This document shows, in pieces, positions 9,600 through 18,440 of a DNA stretch of 64,000 nt (position 1 is its first letter; every line of letters starts with the position of its first letter). A program made the position numbers and the translations under genes. Source of the DNA: an uncultured Bacilli bacterium. GTDB taxonomy: Bacteria > Bacillota_I > Bacilli_A > RF39 > UBA660. The DNA is taken from the NCBI GenBank assembly GCA_934167665.1, contig CAKPLN010000002.1, forward strand, positions 232,482 to 296,481. Direction: 5' to 3'. The notes under the pieces were generated by a model. The model had not been told where the DNA came from. It searched no databases and saw nothing but the letters and a program-made list of their open reading frames with translations.

Positions 9600-9833
9600 A
9601 TGAATAATAGTTATACTGAAGTTCCTACTAATATTGTGACTGGTAAGGACTTGGATTATTTAAGTGATATGTTTGAGTGGAATTATGGAGCATTAAAAAA
9701 TGTTATTAGTTCTATTGAAAATGTTGAGAGTGAGGAAATAATTTCTTTACTCGAAGAGGGTAAAAATCTTTTTAAAGAAAATATTACAACAGTGTTAAAT
9801 CTACTTAATGAGGCTGGTGATAACAATGGATAA
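9600..9833 (+). CDS. Small coat-type protein upstream of a CotF-like gene
   Basis: 77 aa with a strong ribosome site (aaaggaggg). It begins MNNSYTEVPTNIVTGKDLDYLSDMF and continues as a helical bundle-like sequence. Its stop codon overlaps the start of the next gene by 8 bases, indicating translational coupling. The partner is a CotF-family protein, and pairs of this kind occur in sporulating Bacillota, so a spore-coat or outer-spore-layer role is inferred. The short length, lack of signal peptide and lack of cysteine fit a self-assembling coat subunit. Sporulation-specific promoter elements could not be assigned by eye. Confidence 0.6.
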   Translation: MNNSYTEVPTNIVTGKDLDYLSDMFEWNYGALKNVISSIENVESEEIISLLEEGKNLFKENITTVLNLLNEAGDNNG

Positions 9834-10143
9834 TAAAATTTGTAATGTTAAGGTTGAAGTACCAAGTGGTAAACAATTAAATGATAAAGACTATATTACA
9901 GAATTTAATAGTTGTCTTAAAGATATGATTAAAAATTATGCTATAAGTATGACGGAAGCAAGTAATCAAAAACTTTTTGAAGCATATAAGGATATATATT
10001 TAAAGCTTTCATTTTTACAAAGGAAAGCTTATACATTAATGTTTAAAAATGGTTGGTATTGCTTAGAAGTCGCAGATGGCTCAAAAATTAATCAAAAATT
10101 TAATAATTTATCTAAAGAATACAATGACATTTTCACTGATTAG
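9826..10143 (+). CDS. CotF-family spore coat protein
   Basis: 105 aa. The ATG at 9826 is chosen over an upstream ATT/CTG-region frame extension at 9808 because it overlaps the preceding stop and has gaggctggtg upstream. Residues 20-85 match the ferritin-like helical Coat F domain: LNDKDYITEFNSCLKDM, then SMTEASNQKLFEAYKDIYLKL and KNGWYCLEVADG, where family members typically read KGWY followed by V-x-x-A. Such proteins are incorporated into the spore coat late in sporulation. It forms a two-gene operon with the 77-aa protein. Confidence 0.72.
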   Translation: MDNKICNVKVEVPSGKQLNDKDYITEFNSCLKDMIKNYAISMTEASNQKLFEAYKDIYLKLSFLQRKAYTLMFKNGWYCLEVADGSKINQKFNNLSKEYNDIFTD

Positions 10144-10200
10144 TTAATTTATTAGTATATTATTTCTACTTTTGTCAAATATATAAGTAGGGAGGTATAT

Positions 10201-10416
10201 ATGGAAACATTACAGAAAGTATTATTATGTATAACAATTATTGGTGCTGTAAACTGGGGACTAATTGGAATTTTAGATTTTAATTTAGTTGCTACTTTAT
10301 TCGGTGCTACTAGTTTGTTTACTAGAATAATTTATACTTTGGTTGGTATATGTGGTATTATTAATATCGGTATATTATTTAACCATATAGAAGATACTAA
10401 AAGACCTATGAAATAG
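10201..10416 (+). CDS. DUF378 small membrane protein (YuzA-like)
   Basis: 71 aa, two transmembrane helices (residues 7-29 and 41-61). The GAVNWGLIGILDFNLVATLFG signature is typical of DUF378 proteins. The family is widespread in Bacillota and its function is unknown. The ribosome site is gggagg. The stop codon lies inside the terminator hairpin, so the transcript is a single short gene. Confidence 0.85.
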   Translation: METLQKVLLCITIIGAVNWGLIGILDFNLVATLFGATSLFTRIIYTLVGICGIINIGILFNHIEDTKRPMK

Positions 10417-10438
10417 TAAAAATCTAGGTCTTTTTTTA
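10401..10438 (+). terminator. Rho-independent terminator
   Basis: The arms AAGACCTA (10401-10408) and TAGGTCTT (10425-10432) are followed by a T run. The hairpin begins inside the last codons of the DUF378 gene. Confidence 0.85.
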
Positions 10439-10553
10439 TTGAATAATTTTATTTATTCTTTTTTATTGGTTTTATAATTTTTATTTTGAAGGTGTTTTTA
10501 TTGATAATTTTTTTTTATGATGATATTATATATTATAGAATAGGGGTGGTATG

Positions 10554-11030
10554 ATGGAAGCTATTATTGTGTTTTTACGTGATACTTTGGATGGCTTAAC
10601 GTATGTATTAGTTTCTGTTGTATGCTTTATTTTAATTATATTTTGTATTTGGCAGTTGATTTTACGTAGTAAAAAGAAAAGGGCAGCTCATGATGAATTT
10701 TTGGCTTCTAATGTTGTTATTATTAATGATAAAGGGCAACATGAAACTATAAAAATTGTTCCGTCTGTTGCTAAAAGTAGTATTTCTACTACAGTTAATA
10801 GTGAAAGTAGTGTTTCAAGTGTTACGACGTTACCACAAAACAATAATGTTAAACCAGTAGTCATGATTAATCCATTAGAAGTGGCTGCTGTTTCTAGTAC
10901 TATGAATATTATTGCTTCTGGTAGTTCATTAAATACTTCTAAGGAAGATAAAGTAGGGAACTCTACTAATTCTGTTCAAGGAAATACTGATACTAATTCT
11001 ACGCCAAATAGTCAAAACTTTACTAATTAG
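10554..11030 (+). CDS. Single-pass membrane protein with a Ser/Thr/Asn-rich tail
   Basis: 158 aa. ATG codons occur at 10551 and 10554; the second is better spaced from ggggtgg. An N-terminal hydrophobic helix (residues 12-37, YVLVSVVCFILIIFCIWQL) is followed by a basic RSKKKR stop-transfer cluster. The rest is a low-complexity, Ser/Thr/Asn-rich region with no recognisable fold. The basic cluster after the helix suggests that the tail is cytoplasmic. It lies 45 bp upstream of cdaA and may be cotranscribed with the c-di-AMP synthase pair, but I know of no functional link. Confidence 0.6.
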   Translation: MEAIIVFLRDTLDGLTYVLVSVVCFILIIFCIWQLILRSKKKRAAHDEFLASNVVIINDKGQHETIKIVPSVAKSSISTTVNSESSVSSVTTLPQNNNVKPVVMINPLEVAAVSSTMNIIASGSSLNTSKEDKVGNSTNSVQGNTDTNSTPNSQNFTN

Positions 11031-11074
11031 ATTTTTTTAGATATACTATTATAGTGCTTTAAAGGAGAGATTTG

Positions 11075-11902
11075 ATGGCAGCAATTTTAACTAATGTATT
11101 ATCTATACTAAGGAAAGTAGTTGATATTTCCTTAGTTTGGTTAATTTTTTATTTGATTTTAAAGAATATTAAAAATAATGTTAAGTTATCTTTATTATTT
11201 AAGGGTGTAACATTCTTAATTATTTTAAAGATAGTAAGTGATTGGCTTGGTTTTACTACTATAGGAGTATTACTTGAATATATTATTCAGTGGGGTCCTA
11301 TGGCTATTATTGTTATATTCCAGCCAGAAATTAGAAATATATTGGAACAATTGGGACGTAATCAATTGCTTGGTAGACATAAGGTTTTAACAGTTGACGA
11401 AAGAGAACGTATGGTTTATGAAATTATTAATGCAGTTGATTATTTACGTAAAGAACATATAGGAGCTTTAATTGTTTTGGAGCGTGACATTAGTCTTGGT
11501 AACTATATTGACAAGGCTAAAAAGTTATATGCTGATTTGTCTAGTGATTTGTTGATTGCTATTTTCTATCAGGGTAATCCGTTACATGATGGAGGGGTAA
11601 TCATTCAAGGTGATAGAATTACATGTGCTGGAGCTGTTTTCCCAACTAGCAATAGTCAAAAGATAAATAGACGCCTTGGTACTAGACATAGAGCCGCCCT
11701 TGGTTTAGCTGAGGAAACTGATGCTATTTGTATTGTTGTTTCTGAAGAAACTGGTAGAATTTCTGTAGCTCTTAAAGGCGAATTACTATATAATTTATCC
11801 ATTGATGATACAAGAATGTTATTAATAGATGAATTAAGGCCTAAGCAAGATATAGAATTTAATGAGGCAGATGAGGAAGAGACTTATGAAGAAGATGTTT
11901 AG
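11075..11902 (+). CDS. cdaA: Membrane diadenylate cyclase CdaA
   Basis: 275 aa from ATG 11075 (ribosome site aaaggagag). It makes the essential second messenger c-di-AMP from two ATP. Three N-terminal transmembrane helices (residues 1-75) precede the DisA_N/DAC domain (about 90-240). Active-site motifs are LHDGGVII near residue 172, where most homologues have DGA, and GTRHRAALG near 205, the RHR nucleotide-binding motif. The C-terminus is a short acidic tail. Its 3' end overlaps the start of cdaR by 17 bases, the usual operon arrangement with its regulator. A glmM gene, the common third member, is not next to it. Confidence 0.93.
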   Translation: MAAILTNVLSILRKVVDISLVWLIFYLILKNIKNNVKLSLLFKGVTFLIILKIVSDWLGFTTIGVLLEYIIQWGPMAIIVIFQPEIRNILEQLGRNQLLGRHKVLTVDERERMVYEIINAVDYLRKEHIGALIVLERDISLGNYIDKAKKLYADLSSDLLIAIFYQGNPLHDGGVIIQGDRITCAGAVFPTSNSQKINRRLGTRHRAALGLAEETDAICIVVSEETGRISVALKGELLYNLSIDDTRMLLIDELRPKQDIEFNEADEEETYEEDV

Positions 11903-13241
11903 AGGTATAGGACGTTTATTGCGTCGCATTGCTACTTTTTTTGATAAATGGTTAATAACTCCAATTACTAAGTTGGTTTTAAATATTACTGAATTTATAA
12001 AAAGTAATTCTAAAAGTATTGATAGAATAATTGGTCGTAAATCTACTTTGCTAGTTATTAGTTTGATTTTAGCGTTTGCAGTTTTTGTTATTATTGATCA
12101 AGAATCTGATATTATGATAGATAAATATGCAGAGATTTTGGAAAATCAGCCTGTATCAGCTATTTATAATGAGGAGTTGTATGTTGTTGAGGGAATTCCT
12201 AAAACAGTGGATATTACCTTGATTGGTCAAAGAAGACATATCTTTTTGGCAAAGCAGTCTCCTTCTAAGAATGTTTCTGTTGATTTAACTGGATTAAAAC
12301 CTGGGACACATTCTGTTACACTTAAATATACACAACGTTTAAAGTCACTTGAATATAAATTGGATCCTTCTAAAATTACGGTTAAAATTTATGATAAAGA
12401 GAGTGAAACTCGTAGTTTAACTTATGATATTCTACATCAGGATGATCTTGATTCTAAGCTATCAATAAAAGGTGTAGAACTTGATAGAACTGATGTTATT
12501 GTAAAAGGTGCTAAATATAAATTAGAGCAAGTAGCAACTGTAAAAGCTTTGGTTGATGTTAATGAAATTCCAAATCCTGAAGCTGGGGAAATTACAGTTA
12601 GAAATGTTCCTTTAGTTGCTTATGATACTAATGGTAAAATAATTGATGTGGAAATTGTACCTAAGGTAGTAGATGCTAAGGTTAATATATCATCTCCTAG
12701 AAAAGAAGTTTCAATTAAAGTAATTCCGAAGGGTACTTTAGCTGTTGGTAAAGCTATAAAATCAATTCAAAGTGAAGCTACTTCAGTTGTTGTTTATGGT
12801 GAAGAGTCAGCAGTAGAAAAATTAAATACTTTAGAAGTAGAAGTTGATGTTGATGGTTTGGATAGTGATAAGGACTTTAATGTTACTTTGAAAAAACCAG
12901 CTGGTATTACGGATTTAAGTATTAAAAATCTTAAAGTTAAAGTTAGTGTTGATAATGCTGTTACTAAAGAATTTGAGGGAATCAGAGTAAGTGCTGAAAA
13001 TCTTCCTTCTGGATATAAGGCTCAAGCTTTATCTCAAGCTGATAGTATGATTACTGTTGTTGTTTCTGGTAGTGCAGATATCATCGAAAAAATTGATGCT
13101 TCTTCTATAAAGGCATATATAGATTTAACTAACTATGGTGTTGGTGAACATCAAGTAAAAGTTGTTGTTACTGGTGATGACCTTCGTTTAACGTATAAGC
13201 CTAAAACAAAAGAAGTAAAAATTAGAGTTACTCAAGAATAG
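11886..13241 (+). CDS. cdaR: CdaA regulator CdaR (YbbR-domain protein)
   Basis: 451 aa; ATG 11886 is placed by the upstream aggaag and the overlap with cdaA. One transmembrane helix (about residues 52-72, STLLVISLILAFAVFVIID) is followed by an extracellular region of four YbbR beta-rich repeats of about 85 residues, recognisable by recurring V-x-V-x-L-x-G-L and VDA-x-V segments. In Bacillota CdaR binds and modulates CdaA at the membrane. The N-terminal cytoplasmic part, about 50 residues long, is Arg/Lys-rich. A strong terminator overlaps the stop codon. Confidence 0.88.
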   Translation: MKKMFRGIGRLLRRIATFFDKWLITPITKLVLNITEFIKSNSKSIDRIIGRKSTLLVISLILAFAVFVIIDQESDIMIDKYAEILENQPVSAIYNEELYVVEGIPKTVDITLIGQRRHIFLAKQSPSKNVSVDLTGLKPGTHSVTLKYTQRLKSLEYKLDPSKITVKIYDKESETRSLTYDILHQDDLDSKLSIKGVELDRTDVIVKGAKYKLEQVATVKALVDVNEIPNPEAGEITVRNVPLVAYDTNGKIIDVEIVPKVVDAKVNISSPRKEVSIKVIPKGTLAVGKAIKSIQSEATSVVVYGEESAVEKLNTLEVEVDVDGLDSDKDFNVTLKKPAGITDLSIKNLKVKVSVDNAVTKEFEGIRVSAENLPSGYKAQALSQADSMITVVVSGSADIIEKIDASSIKAYIDLTNYGVGEHQVKVVVTGDDLRLTYKPKTKEVKIRVTQE

Positions 13242-13260
13242 CGTTGCTATTCTTTTTTTT
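13236..13260 (+). terminator. Rho-independent terminator of the cdaA-cdaR operon
   Basis: The arms GAATAG (13236-13241) and CTATTC (13247-13252) are followed by eight T. The stop codon TAG is part of the left arm. Confidence 0.88.
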
Positions 13261-13317
13261 GTAATATTAATTATCTAAATTCAATATAATTAACTAGAAA
13301 TTAATATGAGGTGAACT

Positions 13318-14316
13318 ATGAAAAAGGTATTTATTTTATTGGTTACTATGTTATTTTTAGTTAGCGGTTGTGGTAAGCAGACAGAAAAGGATATTATTAA
13401 TAATTTAGAGAAAAAGATAAATAAAGCTTCTTCCTATAAAATTTCTGGTGACTTAGAAATTGTTAATAATGATGATGTTTATAATTATGATGTTGAAGTT
13501 AGCTATAAAAAGGGCGATTTTTATAAGGTTAGTCTTACCAATACCGCTAATAATCATACACAAATTATTTTAAAAAATTCTGAGGGTGTATATGTATTAA
13601 CACCATCCCTTAATAAGAGTTTTAAATTTCAAAGTGATTGGCCTTATAGTAATTCTCAAATATATTTACTTAGTGCTTTGTTAAATGACATAAAAAATAC
13701 GGAGAATAGAAATTTTAAAGAAATAAAAAATGGTTATGCTTTTTCAACTAATGTTAATTATCCTAATAATCCAAAATTAGTGAGTCAAAATATTGAAATT
13801 GATAAGAACTTTAATATTAAAAAAGTTAAAGTTTATGATAAAAATAATATAGCTTATATGACAATGCAATTTAATGATATTGATTATTCACCTACTTTTA
13901 AAGATAATTATTTTGAACTTGATACTATTATGGGAGCTTATTCTGTAGAACATGATAATGTTAAGGAAACAATGCAACTTGATAGTTCTATTTATCCTTT
14001 AGTTATTCCTACTGGGACTAAGTTGATTAATGAGGAAAAAATTAAGAAGGATGTTGGAGAGAGGGTAATATTGACTTTTGATGGTGATAAACCTTTTCTA
14101 TTAGTTGAAGAAACGGCATCTACCATGGAAGAGTTTACTGTTATTCCTACATATGGTGAACCTTATCAATTGATGGATACATTGGGTGTTATGACTAATA
14201 ATTCTCTATCATGGACTAGTAATGGTATTGAGTATTATATTATTAGTAATGTATTGGAACAGGATGAATTAATTGAAATAGCTCAATCTATAAATGTTTT
14301 ACCTACAATGAAATAA
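13318..14316 (+). CDS. LolA/MucB-fold lipoprotein, GerS-like
   Basis: 332 aa lipoprotein: the signal peptide MKKVFILLVTMLFLVSGC ends in the lipobox LVSGC with Cys18. The mature part begins with a helix (NNLEKKINKASSYKISGDLEI) followed by repeated beta strands, as in outer-membrane-lipoprotein-carrier-like proteins of spore formers. Characteristic stretches are KKGDFYKVSLTNTANNHTQI and NSEGVYVLTPSLNKSFKFQSDW. In clostridia the GerS/YdcC group acts at the forespore or envelope during germination or cortex processing. That specific role is inference; the LolA-like fold and lipidation are well supported. Single gene with its own terminator. Confidence 0.75.
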   Translation: MKKVFILLVTMLFLVSGCGKQTEKDIINNLEKKINKASSYKISGDLEIVNNDDVYNYDVEVSYKKGDFYKVSLTNTANNHTQIILKNSEGVYVLTPSLNKSFKFQSDWPYSNSQIYLLSALLNDIKNTENRNFKEIKNGYAFSTNVNYPNNPKLVSQNIEIDKNFNIKKVKVYDKNNIAYMTMQFNDIDYSPTFKDNYFELDTIMGAYSVEHDNVKETMQLDSSIYPLVIPTGTKLINEEKIKKDVGERVILTFDGDKPFLLVEETASTMEEFTVIPTYGEPYQLMDTLGVMTNNSLSWTSNGIEYYIISNVLEQDELIEIAQSINVLPTMK

Positions 14317-14337
14317 AGGTTTATCCTTTATTTTTTT
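14312..14337 (+). terminator. Rho-independent terminator
   Basis: The arms AATAAAGG (14312-14319) and CCTTTATT (14325-14332) are followed by a T run. It ends the GerS-like gene. Confidence 0.85.
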
Positions 14338-14395
14338 GCGGTAAATTTTCTTTTTCTTTTTTTATTGTTATGTTATAATGTCTTTGGTGATATTA

Positions 14396-14905
14396 ATGAC
14401 AAAGAAGAATAATGTTAAAAAAAATATTGAAAAGTTAGAGATGTCTAGTGAGGCTAAAAATTTAATAATAGTTACAGTAGTTGTATTAGCTTTTTTAGCT
14501 TTATTTTATTTTGTTACTGTTATTATTTTAGATAATGGTGATAAGAAGAATACTGGTACTGATGAAGTTGAAGTTCAACATAAGGAAGTTTTGGTGGGAA
14601 CTAGTTTTTCTATTAAGGATTCTAATTATTATGTTTTCTATTATGAAACAGGAGATGATGAGATTAGTTCTGATGCTTCATCTTTAGTTTCTACGTATCG
14701 TTCTTCAAATAAAGATATATACCTTTATACAGTTGATATGTCTAATGCTTTAAATCAAGGCGCTAAGTCTGATAGTAGTAATAGTTCGGCTACGAATGCT
14801 TCTGAGCTTAAAATTTCTGGACCTACACTTATTAAATTTACTGATGGTGCAATTGCACAATATGTTGAAGGTATGGATGCTATTGAGGAAATTTTAAATA
14901 ATTAA
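14396..14905 (+). CDS. Membrane-anchored thioredoxin-like protein lacking cysteines
   Basis: 169 aa from ATG 14396. A cytoplasmic Lys-rich N-terminus is followed by one transmembrane helix (about residues 24-46). The outer domain follows thioredoxin order: NYYVFYYETGDD where an active-site CxxC would lie, then a helix (SSLVSTYRSSN), a strand (KDIYLYTVDMS), and a GPTLIKFTDGAIAQYVEG segment matching the cis-proline loop and last strands. No cysteine is present anywhere, so redox activity is excluded if the fold call is right. It may bind a partner instead. It lies between the GerS-like lipoprotein and CtpA, each with its own terminator. Confidence 0.6.
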   Translation: MTKKNNVKKNIEKLEMSSEAKNLIIVTVVVLAFLALFYFVTVIILDNGDKKNTGTDEVEVQHKEVLVGTSFSIKDSNYYVFYYETGDDEISSDASSLVSTYRSSNKDIYLYTVDMSNALNQGAKSDSSNSSATNASELKISGPTLIKFTDGAIAQYVEGMDAIEEILNN

Positions 14906-14910
14906 TTGTA

Positions 14911-14938
14911 AAAAGACTGTTTAGTCTTTTTCTTTTTT
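14911..14938 (+). terminator. Rho-independent terminator
   Basis: The arms AAAAGACT (14911-14918) and AGTCTTTT (14923-14930) have the loop GTTT and a T-rich tail. It ends the thioredoxin-like gene. Confidence 0.85.
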
Positions 14939-15002
14939 AGGCTTTAAGTTTTATTTTTCTGTTTATTATGTTATTCTATTATTAGACTATTGGGGTGATA
15001 TA

Positions 15003-16262
15003 ATGAAAGCTAAAAAGAACGATAAGAAGAAAGGTAAGAGTACAATTGATAAAATAAAAAAGTTCTTTGATAAACATTGGCATTTTGATAATAGTTCAAA
15101 GTTTAATTTATTAGAAGTGCTTGTTGTTTTAATTATTGCGATGCTTTTTGGAATGATTGCGGGATGTATTTTAACTTATGGTAAGGGATATGCTAAAGTT
15201 ACTGATAATAAATATATTAGCGAATTACTTAAGTCTTATGAGGCAATTGTTGATAATTATTATTATAATGTTGATGAAGAGACTTTAGTTAATTCAGCTA
15301 TTGATGGGATGGTTAAATCTTTGGATGATAAATACTCATATTATATGGGTACAGATGAAGCTACTAAATTTAATCAAAAAATAGATGGAAGTTACGTTGG
15401 TATTGGAGCAACAGTTGCTTTTTCAGAATCTGGTAATTATGTTGTTGAGTTATATGAGGATAGTCCAGGAGAAAAGGCTGGCTTAATGGTTGGCGATGTT
15501 ATTTTAAGTATTGATGATACTTCTGTTGTTGGTTATACATTATCTGAACTATCACCACTTCTTACGGGAAAATCTGGTACGAAATTTAAAATGATAGTTA
15601 GACGTGGGGATCGTGAAGAAAACTTAACAGTTACTAGGGGAGTTGTAGTTATTCCTTCTGTTAATAGTAAAATTATTGATGGTGAAAATAAAAAAATTGG
15701 TTATATTTATATTGATACTTTTGCAGCTAATACATATCTTCAATTTAATAAGCAGTTGAAAGAATTAGAAAAGAAAAATATTAATGGACTTATTATTGAT
15801 GTGCGTGATAATTTAGGGGGACATTTAGATCAGACTGCTAAGATTTTATCTTTGTTTTTTGATAAGAAAACAGTTTTATATCAAATTAGTACTAAAGATG
15901 AAACTAAAAAAGTTTATTCTAGCACTAAAGAAAGTAGAGAATATGATATTGTTGTCTTGATTAACTCTTTTTCGGCATCTGCTTCTGAGATATTGGCATC
16001 AAGTTTTCAGGAAAACTATAAAAATGCAGTTATTGTTGGTGTACAATCGTATGGTAAAGGTACTGTTCAAAGTGCCATTAAGTTATCTACTGGTTCTAGC
16101 TTAAAGTATACTAGTCAAAGATGGTTGACTGCGGCTGGTGTTTGGCTTGATGGTGTAGGGGTTACACCTGATGTTGTGGTTGAACAAGGAAATGATGATT
16201 ATACGGCTACTTCTTCTGATGATACACAATTTGAAAAAGCACTTGAAATTCTTAATAAATAA
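15003..16262 (+). CDS. C-terminal processing peptidase (S41, CtpA type)
   Basis: 419 aa. A Lys-rich cytoplasmic N-terminus precedes one transmembrane helix (about residues 38-60). Residues 72-110 contain the S41 N-terminal helix region and 115-200 a PDZ domain (GSYVGIGATV, then GLMVGDVILSIDD). The protease core follows, with the catalytic Ser in SFSASASEILA near residue 327 and the general-base Lys in SYGKGTVQ near 352. It cuts the C-terminal ends of envelope or sporulation proteins, recognised by the PDZ domain. The tail is short and lacks the peptidoglycan-binding domain found in some homologues. The terminator overlaps its stop codon. Confidence 0.9.
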   Translation: MKAKKNDKKKGKSTIDKIKKFFDKHWHFDNSSKFNLLEVLVVLIIAMLFGMIAGCILTYGKGYAKVTDNKYISELLKSYEAIVDNYYYNVDEETLVNSAIDGMVKSLDDKYSYYMGTDEATKFNQKIDGSYVGIGATVAFSESGNYVVELYEDSPGEKAGLMVGDVILSIDDTSVVGYTLSELSPLLTGKSGTKFKMIVRRGDREENLTVTRGVVVIPSVNSKIIDGENKKIGYIYIDTFAANTYLQFNKQLKELEKKNINGLIIDVRDNLGGHLDQTAKILSLFFDKKTVLYQISTKDETKKVYSSTKESREYDIVVLINSFSASASEILASSFQENYKNAVIVGVQSYGKGTVQSAIKLSTGSSLKYTSQRWLTAAGVWLDGVGVTPDVVVEQGNDDYTATSSDDTQFEKALEILNK

Positions 16263-16290
16263 AAGAATCTTTAAATAGATTCTTTTATTT
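16261..16290. terminator. Bidirectional terminator
   Basis: The arms AAAAGAATCT (16261-16270) and AGATTCTTTT (16277-16286) are T-flanked on both strands. It ends ctpA on the plus strand and the sortase gene on the minus strand. Confidence 0.85.
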
Positions 16291-16831
16291 TTGCTTCTAC
16301 TATTAATTGCATTTTATTATTTTGTGTGCTACAGGTAGTTAATATCAGTTGACTCTCATTCCTTTTAGAAAATTTTATATAACCATTTTTCTCTTGTTCA
16401 TAAATATTATCTACTACATAAATATACGTTTCATCGTAGTATTTAAATTCTATTTCGTCACCTTCACTTAACTCTATTAGTTTATTGAAATATGCGATTC
16501 TTCCTTCTCCGGAATGAGCTGCTAACACGACAAGACTGTTTTTATCTTTTAAATTTTCTGATGTCTTTAATATAGTGACGTTTTCCTCTATGTTATTGTG
16601 TTTACTATTAATATCATATATTTTATTGCTTAAATTAATTTTATCTATTTTTAAGAACCCTATATTTTTTTCTATCTTCGTTATAGACTCTTTATCTTTA
16701 TTTGTTATTACTTGGTTTATCTCTTTATTAGTTATATTGGTTATTTTAATATTTTCTTCTTTTATGATTTTTTCTTTATATGTTATTTTGAAATTTATAA
16801 TTAATAGTATTATTAATAATTTTATTATCAT
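16271..16831 (-). CDS. Sortase paired with a thioester-domain surface protein
   Basis: 186 aa. The N-terminal hydrophobic anchor is MIIKLLIILLIINF, followed by a Lys/Asn-rich linker and the sortase beta barrel from about residue 60. The catalytic His lies in VLAAHSGEG near residue 106 and the catalytic Cys in LILTTCSTQ near 167. The Arg normally found in the last strand after the Cys is not visible: the sequence reads NKMQLIVEA, with Gln where R-x-x-V is expected. Its start lies 56 bases inside the upstream substrate gene, so translation is probably coupled. It should join the thioester protein, whose sorting motif is PNT-like, to the wall or to itself. Confidence 0.82.
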   Translation of the reverse strand: MIIKLLIILLIINFKITYKEKIIKEENIKITNITNKEINQVITNKDKESITKIEKNIGFLKIDKINLSNKIYDINSKHNNIEENVTILKTSENLKDKNSLVVLAAHSGEGRIAYFNKLIELSEGDEIEFKYYDETYIYVVDNIYEQEKNGYIKFSKRNESQLILTTCSTQNNKMQLIVEAKIKESI

Positions 16832-18251
16832 ATATTTGTCCTATTATTTTAATTATTTTGAGTATTATTTGATTAATAATATTGTCTTTACTTTTTGCGT
16901 ATGTATTAGGTACTTTTATTTTATAGTCTTTTAGGTCATATGTTAAAGGTGTGTTACTATTTATTATGATGATGAATGGTTCTACTATTTCATAACCGTC
17001 AGTTGTATTTTGTTGAACTACTTTATATGTTCCATATGGTAATTCTATTTCTAAATTGCCAAATTTATCTGTTGTTAGACTTTTATATAGATTATTTTTG
17101 TTATCATAAATATTAAATGTAACATTTTCTTCATCTTTAATTAGCTCTTCATCAATATAGACTTTATGAATTTTTAATTTTCCTTTTATGACTTTATTTT
17201 TTAAAGTAATGGCTATTTTGGGTTGCTCTTTAGATAATTCAAATTCATATATATTAGTATCTAAAGTATAACCTGTTCCAGCTATTACTTCTTTTATGTA
17301 ATATTTTCCTATTGGTAAACTTTTAAGCGTTGTGGTTAATTCGGCGTCAAATATTATTTCTGCAATCTCAAACATATTTTCATTATATATTTTGTATGTT
17401 GCTCCTTCTAATTTGGCCATTCCACTGGCTATTTTTGAATTTGTATCAAAATCTATTTTATCTAGTTTTACTTCTGTATCAGTTACTTTAACATTAATAG
17501 TTAATGTTTCTTCGTCTAGGTTACCTATAGTTACTAAATCTTGACTATCTACTGAAGTAAAGAAAACGATATTTTCTTTATGATTGTTGAATTTTTGAGC
17601 AACTACTATTTTATGTTCTCCTACCGGAAGGTTTTCTATGGTTATGGTGTTATTTGTTATAGTTGTATATTTATCGTCACTTTTATATGTTATATTATAG
17701 TCATTATCTAATGGTATTTCTATTTTTTCACCAATTGTTATTGTATAATTTAGTTCTGTTTTAATACTATTTTGGTAGTTATTTATCGCATTATTTAGTT
17801 CATTTATCAGGTCTTGATACTTGTTAGTTTTATTACCATTTAGTGAATCTGTAAAATAATATAATCCATTTGGTTCAACTGTTTCCCAAATAAGTAATTG
17901 TGTTATAGCGTACCATATTTCATCTTCTTTACCTTTATTTTTATAGCCTAAGTAAACTAAATATTTAATTCTATTTTTTTGCTCTTCAGTTAGTTTTGTT
18001 GAAACTATGTCTTCATAGCTACTGTTTTCATTAAACATGGTAAATGGCTCTAGACAATAAGCAATATTTCCTGTTTCTCTTTGCTTAAACATACGGGCTT
18101 TTTGATAATATATAGTTTTTCTGTTAGGAGTTACTTTATTCATCCATACATTGTCTATATATTTATCTTCATAAAAATTTGTTACTTTAGCGTAAGTTGG
18201 CTGTGGTAATAATGCTATTAATGATGTTAAGAAAATAATTATTAATTTCAT
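16776..18251 (-). CDS. Thioester-domain adhesin with SpaA-type repeats and sorting signal
   Basis: 491 aa, secreted: signal peptide residues 1-21 ending TYA. Residues 25-150 form a thioester domain; IAYCLEPF supplies the Cys and YAITQLLIWE the Gln that form the internal Cys-Gln thioester used to bind host surfaces covalently. Two to three SpaA/Cna-B-like beta domains follow, with Lys and Asp/Glu positions for isopeptide bonds (VKLDKIDFDTN, GTGYTLDTNIYEFEL, KLKIHKVYIDEE, YKVVQQNTTDGY). Near the C-terminus KVPNTYAKSK is a sortase motif followed by a weak, Ile-rich hydrophobic helix and Asn/Lys tail. That tail overlaps the sortase gene. The ribosome site is aggagg, on its own promoter region. 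Confidence 0.85.
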   Translation of the reverse strand: MKLIIIFLTSLIALLPQPTYAKVTNFYEDKYIDNVWMNKVTPNRKTIYYQKARMFKQRETGNIAYCLEPFTMFNENSSYEDIVSTKLTEEQKNRIKYLVYLGYKNKGKEDEIWYAITQLLIWETVEPNGLYYFTDSLNGNKTNKYQDLINELNNAINNYQNSIKTELNYTITIGEKIEIPLDNDYNITYKSDDKYTTITNNTITIENLPVGEHKIVVAQKFNNHKENIVFFTSVDSQDLVTIGNLDEETLTINVKVTDTEVKLDKIDFDTNSKIASGMAKLEGATYKIYNENMFEIAEIIFDAELTTTLKSLPIGKYYIKEVIAGTGYTLDTNIYEFELSKEQPKIAITLKNKVIKGKLKIHKVYIDEELIKDEENVTFNIYDNKNNLYKSLTTDKFGNLEIELPYGTYKVVQQNTTDGYEIVEPFIIIINSNTPLTYDLKDYKIKVPNTYAKSKDNIINQIILKIIKIIGQIYDNKIINNTINYKFQNNI

Positions 18252-18440
18252 TTTATTCCTCCTTTTTCTTAATGGTTATCATAATAGCAGGTGTTTATTT
18301 ACAAAGCAAATTGATAATTTTTAGTTTTTTGTAGTAGTTTGTTTTAAATTTTATCTTTTTACTATATGTTTCTTACTTTTTTCTTGTAATTTTATTCATT
18401 AATTTTTAAGTTTAGGATATAATGATGTGGGAGGGATTTT

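Noticed and set aside
16575..16934. Hydrophobic 119-aa frame opposite the sortase gene
   Set aside because: It is the antisense of an AT-rich coding region; strings of Ile/Leu/Phe arise from the complementary codons. No ribosome site.
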